Below, piece by piece: positions 19,201-26,443 of a DNA stretch of 64,000 nucleotides (positions within the stretch are counted from its first letter, which is position 1; each line of letters begins with the position of its first letter). A program made the position numbers and the translations under genes. The notes beneath the pieces are model-generated. The model had not been told where the DNA came from and did no database searches. It worked only from the letters and a program-made list of their open reading frames with translations. This DNA comes from G965207125 sp965207125 (lineage in GTDB: Bacteria; Pseudomonadota; Alphaproteobacteria; Puniceispirillales; UBA1172). The stretch is taken from positions 992,001 to 1,056,000 of the forward strand of contig OZ242263.1 of NCBI GenBank assembly GCA_965207125.1, written 5' to 3'.

Positions 19201-20993
19201 CCATCTAAAAGCACGATGGGTAGAGGTGTTGGCGGATCATTCACGTAAGTAACTTCGAGGTCGCCCGTGGCAGAGGCTTTGGCTGGATCGAGATCATCTT
19301 CGGTCACCTCGCCCCCACTAGTCCCGGTGATTGTCGGCAGATTATTGTTGGTAGATACCCCAATAGTAAATGTGAAAGTCTCGATTGCACCGTTGCTGTC
19401 CGTCGCCACAACCACAATCCTGTGAATACCAATTTTAGTCGGTGTGCCAGTAATTTCTTTGGTTTCATCGTTATAGGAAAGCCCGATCGTGCTTAACGCC
19501 CGATCACCATCAATACTCACATCCAGAGTCAAGCGATCACTGTCAAGCTCATCGAAAAGATCTATTATATCAATTGGCGTGATTGCTTGGCCTACCGTGT
19601 TGATTGGAATCCTAGAGGACGTGCTCGTCACCCCAGGGGGCAGATTCAAAATCTCAAAACCGATACTATCTTCACCAAAGAGACGCGGCAGAACCTCATC
19701 TAAATTCTTGAAGGCTGTCAGGTCGCCGTCAAAATTATCATCGACATTTTCTGCACCGCCCAGAATCTCGATCAGATCATCAAAATCAAGCCGCTGATCA
19801 AAAGTGATCTGTACCACAGGGCTAGAAAGCCGCCCGCCACCAAAAGATGTTCCTTCCTTGAAGTGCAACAATACGCCGTCAAAATAGAAGGCGTCATCCT
19901 CATCAAGACCCCACATCATGGTGACGATAAAGGCATCATCATCGGTTAAGTCTTCACCGTCCGGGCCGTTGAGGTTTTGCAGAAACTCTGTCAAAGTGGG
20001 GACCTTACGACCAAGATGCGCAGTGAGTATCAATTTATCCTGTCCACGCTTGAAGCCTCTGATCGCGTCACCACCATCGATGCCAATGCCATCAAAACCA
20101 AAAGTGTAAAACACTTCATCGGTGCCTGAGTCTTCTTGCGCGTTAGAGCTAAGAATGATATCATCATCCCCCGCACCGCCTTCTATTTGATCATCACTCG
20201 GACTACCAGTGATGGTATCATTACCATCTCCTCCGTTTATCTTCTGCGGGGCTGCCTCGAAGGGGCCTATCGTGTTATCTTCTTCAAGATTCTCCACTTC
20301 AGGAATCACCCGAGGAGTAATCGTGAGGGTTTGACTTAACAGAGTGAGACTGCCGGCTGAGACCGTAAAGACTATACTGGGGGAAACGTTGCCCTCTACA
20401 GGGACATAATAGGAGATAAGACCATCATCAATATCACTCTGGGTGAAAGTATCGCCATCACCAAGCTCTGTGCCATCACGGAATATCTCACCCCCAACCG
20501 GGGCGGCTGTGAGCGTGTAGGTCAGCTCGGCATTCGGGTCGGTGGGGTGCATGTACAATAGAGCATCCGCATCGATAATCGTCGTCTCGTTTTTGTTTAG
20601 AACAAGCGTGGCGTTGATTTGAGTGATGTCTGTTCCCTGCTCGCCTTTTACTTCTGCCGGCTGCGTATCGTCCTTGAGGGAGAAAGGGAGGGGCTCGCTC
20701 TGTTGCTGAAACAACAATTCATCATCTGCATCGTTATTGTTATCGGACACTCTATAAACCCTAAACTGATAATCCCCATCAGGGTCTATGGACTGCGAAA
20801 TTGAGCGCGTATCCACCTCCCCCGCCTTAAAGGCGATAATTCCGCGATGAGACCCGCCTTGTCCAAAGGTAATCTCCCATCGGAATTTTTCAGGTGAGGA
20901 AAAAGCCACGCTTGGGGTGAAAATGTAGGTAAAAATGCCGTCTTCACTAACGGCAGCATTAAAAACCACGAAAGGGGCGCTGATATCTGTCAC
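13242..20993 (-). CDS. Giant RTX/cadherin-like secreted protein (2583 residues)
   Basis: A large acidic protein in which I see no cysteine and no Sec signal peptide, as expected for type I (ABC) secretion. Order: an N-terminal module shared with the neighbour (~1-105); a CSPG/cadherin-3-like repeat (~120-230, TFTQSDIDDGLISYY); RTX nonapeptides (~255-290, GGDGNDTITG and GGAGDDDIIL); a conserved block (~290-445); many Ig-like repeats of the SIGLSYNDETKEITGTPTK type, VCBS repeats (YGTM...WTYTLDE) and cadherin-like units; a probable PPC-like domain (~1950-2090); then two copies of a C-terminal RTX module (~2100-2345 and ~2350-2583). The GTG start at 20993 has AGGAG seven bases before it. It is probably an adhesin or matrix protein; no secretion genes lie in the window. 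Confidence 0.85.
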   Translation of the reverse strand: MTDISAPFVVFNAAVSEDGIFTYIFTPSVAFSSPEKFRWEITFGQGGSHRGIIAFKAGEVDTRSISQSIDPDGDYQFRVYRVSDNNNDADDELLFQQQSEPLPFSLKDDTQPAEVKGEQGTDITQINATLVLNKNETTIIDADALLYMHPTDPNAELTYTLTAAPVGGEIFRDGTELGDGDTFTQSDIDDGLISYYVPVEGNVSPSIVFTVSAGSLTLLSQTLTITPRVIPEVENLEEDNTIGPFEAAPQKINGGDGNDTITGSPSDDQIEGGAGDDDIILSSNAQEDSGTDEVFYTFGFDGIGIDGGDAIRGFKRGQDKLILTAHLGRKVPTLTEFLQNLNGPDGEDLTDDDAFIVTMMWGLDEDDAFYFDGVLLHFKEGTSFGGGRLSSPVVQITFDQRLDFDDLIEILGGAENVDDNFDGDLTAFKNLDEVLPRLFGEDSIGFEILNLPPGVTSTSSRIPINTVGQAITPIDIIDLFDELDSDRLTLDVSIDGDRALSTIGLSYNDETKEITGTPTKIGIHRIVVVATDSNGAIETFTFTIGVSTNNNLPTITGTSGGEVTEDDLDPAKASATGDLEVTYVNDPPTPLPIVLLDGVGKYGTMVLVGSTWTYTLDEAKAQALKDGETDTDIFTFMAGSASFVVTIMATGVNDDPVLGTAIVGAGGTQSQNITVDMSTLFTDADGDILDLMFTVMLGEDAVTLDNDNTLSYDRDTRILTIKLADTGRYTIEVQATDGGTGPAVTSEFALTIVAQQIMGDQVGAVVEDDSANKSAMGTIGLINALGSSTVIELAGGGVGQYGTMTFNVISGEWIYTLDEEKSQVLKEGEEDTDAFTFTAGDASFVVTITATGVDDEPVANAESFEISGLVDGNIAIDLNTLFNDPDGDELDLTFRVMVLANDSTREELSTIGLEYNDETKEITGIPTKTGIYTIEVIASGDSITDNIVTIFGIRIVSDDILGYVGRPITEIDLSSLFTGFGDEGSLFTGFGVPLTVTVRLENGDTLRSIGLEYDPNTKTITGTPTKSGTYTIKVMSSDSASGQDYETTLNLVVQASLSQAPTLTFVEEQVEANADFTATGDSVDLTNPIVPIVLGNQFADIDGNAVTLVLDNGSRELSDIGLSYDPDTKMITGTLREFGTYTIVASAGNDVNGNAIERTIVIVAESDKTLPQIIQIDDPDTLIDNPDVSSRNQVGIRVGAKGGSADDVTAARTDLISDYDDSDVSVFAPTDTTDAEEEYVVEGEYGRFIITRMRGEDAPDGAPAELSYYYEYYQDGEANFKDIRALGAGEIAYDVLTIWAFDGLTDAELVELTPEGGPHEIPQSAVDRRVFKTVVVEVTGVNDAPEVVTKIHDIFFNEGQTFDIRIDSNHFFDPDGDSLMLRAAVFEADGTTPIDIRTRDIGLRFEGQSIVGRPISGTYIIKITATEMESGGESASYQFVLSSNRRDIIDTQPVVEISGTQVTLLKGHTIEPNIFTGLNVSATDFDDRNPGSERDGVTYTFYLLGANGQQISINDRVFTDQNGKIFFTNAFRLRDDFTIRVVATDGEGSESAPKDILITITDDGSPILERVGVEEEEVLENVSGAQLHRLRIDDSDTAAGDFTSSSFTITGIEADKFTIKQVGGRWYLFLKDGVSFDHEALENDVLELQITVSDGANTSNAVDVVVRVIDVFEEDNPLAITSADRGFYHQTGVLEQVVYQAQAEGDVVGVVRVTYSIKQEGAGDMFTINPDTGEVRFKSGSIPGLDVGLAFEITIIAEGRGERAEKTVTIYNNASDQSDVGSTGRAEGQQLGFELGTQDVTQTDTDGTGSITYYWFVENDALIEFIDGADVTDRLTLQRLLDGELFNGEGAVIKPLAGEDNKELTLKREYVEKEIWRVTALTDADGYTTYRYNSSGRFDIGSTPETALALEDIGIERDGGILEFLGDSNFTADPLFSDADLISFTVEENEVLIIRVGSSDSATARYTIESIVDSPQGLERVDVEEADISSGDIYSFMISSAGDYYLEVRYIFRPGAGGLYRLRVERNIDDKPTDLQLTGQVVELALNADLSNGKKVGVLTITDDLYGTNTIILTGADANLFEIRDTSNRLVKELWLKANDDADFGTIGSTLTVTASVEGDGRGTNPVVTQTFTITVGALDVTDLDQVFFYGRDGGNQINAAAGQFLIGGDNAQQLRAGFGGDVIFGGRGDDMVSLGELGAGKDFVIYRYDGTDTTDSVALDGADVITGFDLSEDYLILAHAGGTGSVHSNATAFYEAIKGVSLLVDGSGNITGIVFTFTDRADGADANDELDLTVNFNDVFAASQIDLTAFDAAASGSNERAIKTGQETAAYQAINKLFGNNIALIDFEDIGFVLNSEDTVAWSNFINFKKVLGNGVDNASVGADIVVTSQFLLGGDNAQTLNAGLGGDAIFGGKGDDTINLGRGEDFVFYRYDGRDTTNSLAHDGADVINGFSRSEDHLVLAHESNNVHGNPDAFYNALEDISLLVNDDGEITGIVFTFARDEVDLTINFDSIVRFLNQTQINAVDDAFGAADESGERAVRAGQRDAANEVFNNVFRFNNNLVLIDFEDIGFELNPTETDIV
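18020..18074 (-). repeat. In-frame 30-base tandem duplication inside the giant gene
   Basis: The segment beginning CGCCAAAACCCGTGAAAAG recurs at 18020 and 18050 with a period of exactly 30 bases and almost no divergence. In the protein it doubles SLFTGFG (SLFTGFG-DEG-SLFTGFG) in an Ig-like repeat. The near identity suggests a recent slippage event that preserved the frame. Confidence 0.85.
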
Positions 20994-21512
20994 AATGTAT
21001 CTCCTACAACAAAGTAATGCGTATAATTCTGTAGCATTAACTGATATTACCCCAACATTCAGAGAATATCAATTTATCAGCCACCTAACCCAAAGATATA
21101 CCCTCAAAATCAATTTCTAACAACTCATAATCGGCGAGGCGCAGTAAAAACTGCATCGAGGCCTCCAATGATCATCCGGTTTGGAGCATCGTGGATAGTT
21201 GTATCGCCATTCATAAATCGCTGAATCCATGAGAGTTACATCATCATCATTGGCTGTTAAATACCATCTGGGAGGAATGCTTCGCTATCAGTGGAAACAA
21301 AATAATGAAGCCTCTTAAAGTTGAGCATTTAAAAAATTATCCTTGTCTTAGAAGAAAACCGGCAATCGGTCTAGCCAGCATTGACTATCGCAAAATGCAG
21401 ACAAGAGGGAGGCTATAGAATATTAGGTATAAGAATTACCTTTTCTGTTAGAATAAGACTACTGGAAAAACCTTGTCGTCTCGCCAGATATAGTTGTGAC
21501 TTCCTATTCCAT
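20994..21512. other. Upstream region of the giant RTX gene
   Basis: About 520 bases without an intact gene. The part next to the giant gene (21001-21140) resembles the corresponding region upstream of the 804-residue paralogue (23935-24075). Both carry an AGGAG ribosome site, a CAACAAAG-type stretch, ATACCCTCAAAATCAAT and a G(A/G)AGCGCAGTAAAAA-like tract; the first of these also recurs upstream of the relic at 13178. The rest (21150-21512) holds only short broken frames on both strands. I see no RNA gene. Confidence 0.5.
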
Positions 21513-23927
21513 TTAAAGGACATCAGTGTCCCCAGGGCTTAAGTCAAAACCGATATCCTCAAAATTAATCAGTTGCAGGCTGTCGCCAAATAGCGAATCA
21601 ATCACCTCATAAGCGGCGTCTTCCTGACCAGACATGATCGCCCGCTGGCCTTCGCCCGGCTGTCTGATACCCGGCGGCTGGCCGCTACCCGGATCGGCTC
21701 TAAAGGCAGTTAGGTCAATCTGCCTATCCGTGACATCCAAGATTTCATCAAAACTCACCTTCAGAGTGATTTCTTGATTTGCATCGGCCCTATCAGTGAA
21801 AATGAACCGGATACCGGTAATATTTCCAATTTTAGAAACAAGCACGTTGATACCTTTGATCGAGGCATAGAACGCAGCGGCATTATCGTGAACATTGTTC
21901 CCCACATGAGCTAGAACCAGATAATCTTCATCCAGATCAAAATTAAGAATCTCATCGGCCCCATCATACGCTACTGACTCATTGCTATTATTGCCGCCAT
22001 CATATCGATAAAATACAATATCCGCGTCGCTATCCTGCTCCAGCAGAAGGATGAGATCATTGCCCCGGCCGCCAAAGATCACATCCCCCCCGATGCCAGC
22101 ATTGATCGTCTGCCGGTGATCGCCGCCGATCAAGAATTGACTTGAGGTCGCATCATCTCTGCCAATTTCCGTGCCCTCGATCCCGTTGCCTAATATTTTG
22201 GTGAATCTGTCGCTGGTAACGTCAGGCAAGACTAGGATGGTAAGAGTTTGATCTACATCCGGATTATCGCCCTTGCCTGTTCCCTCAACCGAAGCCGTTA
22301 CTTCAACGGTTGTGTCCAGCATACTGCGGTCAACGCCGGCTTTCAGCCATAATTCTTTGATCAATCGACTCGAGGTATCGCGGATTTCAAACAATTCAGC
22401 GTCTGCGCCAGCCAATATGATAGTGTTAGAACCAGAAAGGTCATCAGTGATGGTCAAAACCCCGACTTTCATCCCTTGACTAAGATCAGCGCCCAAAGTC
22501 AATATCTGGACTGGTTCAGTTAGTTGAAGGTCGGTGGGCTTATCATTCGCACCATTAACCGTGATGGTCACGATGAATCTAGTGCGATCAGTGGTAAAGG
22601 TGAAGGTTTCGGTTTCTTGCTGATCTACCCTCAATACCTGCGCCTCATCCAGCGTGTAAGTCCAAACGCGAGTAACCGCGTTAAAAGTCATCGTGCCATA
22701 TGCGCCCTCGACAACGCCATCACCATCGGTATCACCAACAAACTTGATGGTTGGGGGTGTTGTTGATGGGTTATCATCGCCCCCGGTAAGCGTTCCCGTA
22801 GCAGACTTGGCGGTGTCATCATCTTGAGCCACCTCACCACTCGCGGTGATGATGATTGTTACAACCTCAAAATCAATGCTGCTCTCACCACCAAAGAGAC
22901 GCGGCAAGACTTCATCCAGATTCTTGAATGCTGCATGCGTGGAGTCAAAGTTTGCAGCGACATTCTCCGCCCCGCCCAGAATCCTAATTAGATCCTTAAG
23001 ATCAAGCCGCTCATCAAAAGTAATCTGTACCAAAGGGCTAGAAACACGGCCGCCACCAAAAGATGTTGCTTCCTTGAAGTGCAACAATACGCCATCAAAA
23101 TAGAACGCGCCAGCATCATCAGTTCCCCACTGCATGGTGACGATAAAGGCATCATCAGCGGTTAAATCCTCATCATCAGCGCCTTTGAGACTACCCAGAA
23201 ACGCTTCTAAATTAGCAAATTGACGACTGTCATGCACAATGAGTGTCACTTTATCCTGTCCGCGCTTGAAGCCTCTGATCACATCCCCGCCATCGAGGCC
23301 AACACCGTCATAACCGAACGTATAAAGCACTTCATCGGCGCCTGAGTCTTCTTCCGCGTTAGAGCTAAGAATGATCTCATCATCCCCCGCACCACCTTCT
23401 ATTTGATCATCACCTGCGCCGCCAGTGATGGTATCACTACCATCCCCTCCGTCTATCTTCTGCGGGGCCATCTCGTCGGAGAGGTCTATCACTTTGTCCT
23501 CCTCAGGATTCACCACTTTAGGAACTACCCGAGGAGTGATGTCTGTTTCTTGCTCGCCTTTTACTTCTACCCCCGCCTGCTGCGGGGCCTCATGTGGTTG
23601 GACGTCCTTGAGGGAGGGAGGGGTGGTCTTGCTCTGTTGCTGAAACAGCAATTCATCATCCGCGGCGTTATTGTTATCGGACACTCTATAAACCCTAAAC
23701 TGATAATGCTCATCAGGGTCTATTGACTTTAGGATTGATCTTGAGTCCGACTCACCCGCCTTAAAAGTGATCACCCCGCGATAAAGCACGCCTTGTCCGA
23801 AGGTAATCTCCCAGCGGAATGTATCGGGCGAGGACAAGGTAATGCTGGGAGTAATGATGAAGGTAAAACTGCCGTCTTCATCAATAACGGTCTTTAAAGT
23901 GACGAGAGAGGTATTAATATCTTTCAC
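21513..23927 (-). CDS. RTX/VCBS secreted protein, short paralogue (804 residues)
   Basis: A shortened version of the neighbouring giant protein. It has the same N-terminal module (~1-110), RTX nonapeptides (~165-200, GGDGSDTITG, GGAGDDQIEG, GGAGDDEIIL), the same conserved block (~200-350), one VCBS repeat (~365-470), the same DKPTDLQLT domain (~470-570) and one C-terminal RTX module (~575-804). The extreme C-terminus, LINFEDIGFDLSPGDTDVL, parallels LIDFEDIGFELNPTETDIV in the giant protein. I see no cysteine and no Sec signal. The GTG start at 23927 has AGGAG seven bases upstream. DNA identity is high in the RTX blocks, indicating recent duplication or gene conversion. Probably secreted by a type I system encoded elsewhere. 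Confidence 0.83.
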   Translation of the reverse strand: MKDINTSLVTLKTVIDEDGSFTFIITPSITLSSPDTFRWEITFGQGVLYRGVITFKAGESDSRSILKSIDPDEHYQFRVYRVSDNNNAADDELLFQQQSKTTPPSLKDVQPHEAPQQAGVEVKGEQETDITPRVVPKVVNPEEDKVIDLSDEMAPQKIDGGDGSDTITGGAGDDQIEGGAGDDEIILSSNAEEDSGADEVLYTFGYDGVGLDGGDVIRGFKRGQDKVTLIVHDSRQFANLEAFLGSLKGADDEDLTADDAFIVTMQWGTDDAGAFYFDGVLLHFKEATSFGGGRVSSPLVQITFDERLDLKDLIRILGGAENVAANFDSTHAAFKNLDEVLPRLFGGESSIDFEVVTIIITASGEVAQDDDTAKSATGTLTGGDDNPSTTPPTIKFVGDTDGDGVVEGAYGTMTFNAVTRVWTYTLDEAQVLRVDQQETETFTFTTDRTRFIVTITVNGANDKPTDLQLTEPVQILTLGADLSQGMKVGVLTITDDLSGSNTIILAGADAELFEIRDTSSRLIKELWLKAGVDRSMLDTTVEVTASVEGTGKGDNPDVDQTLTILVLPDVTSDRFTKILGNGIEGTEIGRDDATSSQFLIGGDHRQTINAGIGGDVIFGGRGNDLILLLEQDSDADIVFYRYDGGNNSNESVAYDGADEILNFDLDEDYLVLAHVGNNVHDNAAAFYASIKGINVLVSKIGNITGIRFIFTDRADANQEITLKVSFDEILDVTDRQIDLTAFRADPGSGQPPGIRQPGEGQRAIMSGQEDAAYEVIDSLFGDSLQLINFEDIGFDLSPGDTDVL

Positions 23928-24121
23928 AACTCAACTCCTGCAACAAAGCAATTAGCACAATCCCATAATATCAGTTATTGTTCTTGCACTTCATAAAGTG
24001 TAATTTTTTCACATTGATACCCTCAAAATCAATCACCCACAACCCACAGTTGGTGAAGCGCAGTAAAAAACGTAGATTTGCCTGACACAATCCACGCTGG
24101 CTTGGGCCGGGAAGTGATTGC

Positions 24122-24304
24122 AATGCTGAATTCAACACATCAAGCGTCAATCTCTCAGAAGAGGTTTTACGTTGAGAGCAACCGCAATTTGCTCTTAATG
24201 AGTATTGGGCGATTGAGATACAATCTAACCAAACGCCCTATACGAAAAAATGCTTTCATGCGGCCTGTGAGGATTTAGGAGTAAAACGTAAGTTTGTGGT
24301 CTAG
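24122..24304 (+). mobile_element. Relic of a DDE transposase (IS481/IS3-like integrase core)
   Basis: In one plus-strand frame the segment 24227-24301 reads NQTPYTKKCF then HAACEDLGVKRKF, closely matching the DNG-x-x-Y-x-S-K-x-F-x-A-A-C-x-x-L-G-V-K segment around the second aspartate of IS481/IS3-type transposases. The DNG is degraded to SNQ, an in-frame stop lies upstream near 24173, and another follows at 24302, so it cannot be active. No terminal inverted repeats are recognisable. It sits directly beside a decayed RTX fragment, so an insertion may have started that copy's decay. Confidence 0.55.
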
Positions 24305-24480
24305 GCCGGTGGAGATACATTCCCTTTTAGCAAGAACACAATGGCATCACCTTTAACCATGTCTAAGATGCAAAAGCTACTAATGTTTTCATCGATGCCA
24401 ATAACTGGATTAGTTTTCTCTGTGCCTTCATAGCGATGTTATCATCGCCCCGGCCGCCAAAGATCACATCCCCTACCGAC
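24301..24480 (-). pseudogene. Decayed C-terminal fragment of an RTX-locus paralogue
   Basis: On the minus strand the segment 24434-24478 reads GDVIFGGRGDDNI, almost identical to GGDVIFGGRGDDM and GGDVIFGGRGNDL in the intact proteins. After a frame change the next segment reads RYEGTEKTN, matching RYDGTDTTD, and continues to a stop at 24301 with little further similarity. Nothing recognisable remains of the rest of the gene. It is the left-over of a further copy upstream of the two intact genes. Confidence 0.6.
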
Positions 24481-24618
24481 GCCTAGCTTCAATTCAGATC
24501 GAGTATTTTTATGGCTTTTTATTCGTTAATCTAGATAATGACACTCTAGTAGTGGATACGCGAAGCGGTCACCTAAACCTAGATGGCTTGAGAAAAACCT
24601 GAACAGGAGGAGAAAGAA

Positions 24619-24873
24619 ATGATCATTTGTCAGAGTTGCGCCATGCCATTATCCCGCGATCCTAAAGGTGGCGGACGTGAAAAAGACGGCACGAGATCAG
24701 AAAAATACTGCTCGCTATGCTATGATAATGGCACATTTTATTACACCGGTACTGACGTCAAAGACTATCAGACCATGGTCGTGAATAATATGGTCAAGCA
24801 AGGTTGGTGGCGTCTGGTTGCGTGGTTTTTCACCCGCAAGATACCCAGCCTCGAACGCTGGAAGGCGAAATAG
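24619..24873 (+). CDS. Small zinc-ribbon protein
   Basis: An 84-residue protein with four cysteines in two pairs, CQSCAMPL at the N-terminus and CSLCYDNG at about residues 35-38, which fits the putative zinc-ribbon family found beside many unrelated genes. The C-terminal half contains an aromatic stretch (WWRLVAWFF). A strong AGGAGG-like ribosome site lies about ten bases before the ATG. Function unknown; it lies alone between the RTX locus and the convergent aldehyde dehydrogenase gene. Confidence 0.75.
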   Translation: MIICQSCAMPLSRDPKGGGREKDGTRSEKYCSLCYDNGTFYYTGTDVKDYQTMVVNNMVKQGWWRLVAWFFTRKIPSLERWKAK

Positions 24874-24892
24874 GCTGAAGTTTAAGCCTTGC

Positions 24893-26317
24893 TTAATGAC
24901 TGATCATAATATGACGTGGAACGGTGTAGTCCTCGAGCGCATAAATAGACATATCCTTGCCATAACCTGATGACTTCATGCCGCCGTGAGGCATCTCTGA
25001 GCAGGAGACCAAATGAGTATTCACCCAAGTGATACCATAACGCAATCTCGCGACAGTCTTCATGGCTTTGGACACATCGCTTGTCCACACCGAAGCCGAT
25101 AAGCCGTATCTGGTGTCATTGGCCCAAGCAATCGCCTCATCAGCCGAGGTAAATCTGCTGGCGGTGACCACGGGGCCGAAAATTTCATCACGAACCACCA
25201 TATCATCCTGCTTAGCATCGGCGATCAGGGTCGGCTCGATAAAAAAGCCATCTCCACCTGATGCCGCCCCGCCGGTTACGACCTCAAGATGTTTTGACGA
25301 TTTCACTTCATCGAGAATCCCACTAACCCGCTTGAATTGATCACCAGTGATCATAGGCCCCATCTCGACCCCTTTAACTTCAGGAGCTCCTGTCTTGATC
25401 GTCTTAATCGCAGAGGCAAAATCAGCGACGAAGTTGTCATAGATTCTCTCAGCAATATAATAGCGGCAAGGCTGTGTGCAATCTTGCCCTGCGTTATAGA
25501 ATGAAACGTCGCGTAGATTTTCGATTACTGTCTCAACGTCAGCATCATCGAAGATGATAACCGGCGCCTTCCCACCAAGTTCGAGATGCGTGTTTTTGAT
25601 CGTTTTCGCCGCCGCCTGTAAGACTAAAGACGCCGTTCGGATCGAACCGGTAAGCGAAACAAACTCAACCCCATCATGATTGATCAGCGCATTGCCTGTG
25701 GTTGCGCCACGCCCGGATATGACATTTACCACGCCTTTTGGATAAATATCAGCCAGGGCCGAGATCAGTTTCAGGGTTGTCATCGGCGTCAGTTCAGAGG
25801 GTTTAAGCGTCATCGTGCATCCTGCCGCAAGTGCGGGAGCAAGTTTCCACGCCGCCATCATCAAGGGATAATTCCACGGCGATATGCTCGCCACCACCCC
25901 AACCGGGTCACGCCTGATCATCGAGGTATGGCCTTCGACATACTCGCCTGCGGCGAGGCCGCTCATACAACGTACCGCGCCGGCCATATAACGGAAAAGA
26001 TCGACGCAAGCCTCCATTTCATCTCGTGAAGCGTCCAGCGGCTTGCCGGTATCGAGAGATTCGAGTTTGGCGTAATCATCTATTTCACTTTCGATCCGCC
26101 CCGCTAGATCATAAAGCAACCCCGCACGCCCGGCCGGTGTCAGCGCAGCGTAAGCGGAGAAGGCTTCATGATTGCTACGCACCGCTGCATCGACCTGTTC
26201 GTCGCTGGCCTCATTCACCAACGCTATCTCTGAGCTGTTAGATGGATTTAAAACCCCGACGCTATCCCCTGCGCCACTCACAATTTCACCATTTATTAGA
26301 AGCGATGTTTGCATCAT
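24893..26317 (-). CDS. Aldehyde dehydrogenase, betaine aldehyde / gamma-aminobutyraldehyde type
   Basis: A 474-residue NAD(P)-dependent aldehyde dehydrogenase. Motifs are SPWNYPLMMAAWK (cofactor/oxyanion Asn), LTGSIRTAS, LELGGKAP (general base Glu) and NAGQDCTQPCR (catalytic Cys). The GQDCTQPCR context and overall length match the BetB/PrrC/YdcW branch acting on aminoaldehydes. It is divergent from a choline sulfatase gene, so oxidation of betaine aldehyde to glycine betaine is the likeliest role; 4-aminobutyraldehyde is the main alternative. Choline dehydrogenase is not in the window. Confidence 0.82.
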   Translation of the reverse strand: MMQTSLLINGEIVSGAGDSVGVLNPSNSSEIALVNEASDEQVDAAVRSNHEAFSAYAALTPAGRAGLLYDLAGRIESEIDDYAKLESLDTGKPLDASRDEMEACVDLFRYMAGAVRCMSGLAAGEYVEGHTSMIRRDPVGVVASISPWNYPLMMAAWKLAPALAAGCTMTLKPSELTPMTTLKLISALADIYPKGVVNVISGRGATTGNALINHDGVEFVSLTGSIRTASLVLQAAAKTIKNTHLELGGKAPVIIFDDADVETVIENLRDVSFYNAGQDCTQPCRYYIAERIYDNFVADFASAIKTIKTGAPEVKGVEMGPMITGDQFKRVSGILDEVKSSKHLEVVTGGAASGGDGFFIEPTLIADAKQDDMVVRDEIFGPVVTASRFTSADEAIAWANDTRYGLSASVWTSDVSKAMKTVARLRYGITWVNTHLVSCSEMPHGGMKSSGYGKDMSIYALEDYTVPRHIMISH

Positions 26318-26384
26318 TTGACCGTCCTCACCTTATGTATCTTATTGGGTAAGTCTTTCACGATATGACTACTTTTGCAACTGC

Positions 26385-26422
26385 ACCGATATCCTAGAGT
26401 CAAGCCCTTGCCAAATATCGGT
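26385..26422. promoter_or_regulatory. Inverted repeat before the choline sulfatase gene
   Basis: Perfect 8-base arms ACCGATAT (26385-26392) and ATATCGGT (26415-26422), 22 bases apart, lie just upstream of the sulfatase ribosome site in the divergent region shared with the aldehyde dehydrogenase. It is a candidate operator for joint control of both genes. No BetI-type regulator gene is next to it. Confidence 0.4.
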
Positions 26423-26443
26423 AAAATGCTTAAGGATAGAATT

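Larger units (their letters stand above)
23928..24618. other. Interval of relics upstream of the short RTX gene
   Basis: About 690 bases without an intact gene. It contains, in order, the conserved upstream box of the short RTX gene (23935-24075), a transposase relic on the plus strand (to 24304), a decayed RTX fragment on the minus strand (24301-24480), and a ~130-base leader before the zinc-ribbon gene at 24619. Confidence 0.55.

Noticed and set aside
21150..21500. Possible transposase or gene fragment upstream of the giant RTX gene
   Set aside because: Short broken frames such as MNGDTTIHDAPNRMIIGG were seen on the minus strand, but I could not tie them to any family.
24078..24278. Plus-strand 66-residue frame as a real small gene
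   Set aside because: A different frame of the same region carries the transposase similarity; this one has no support.
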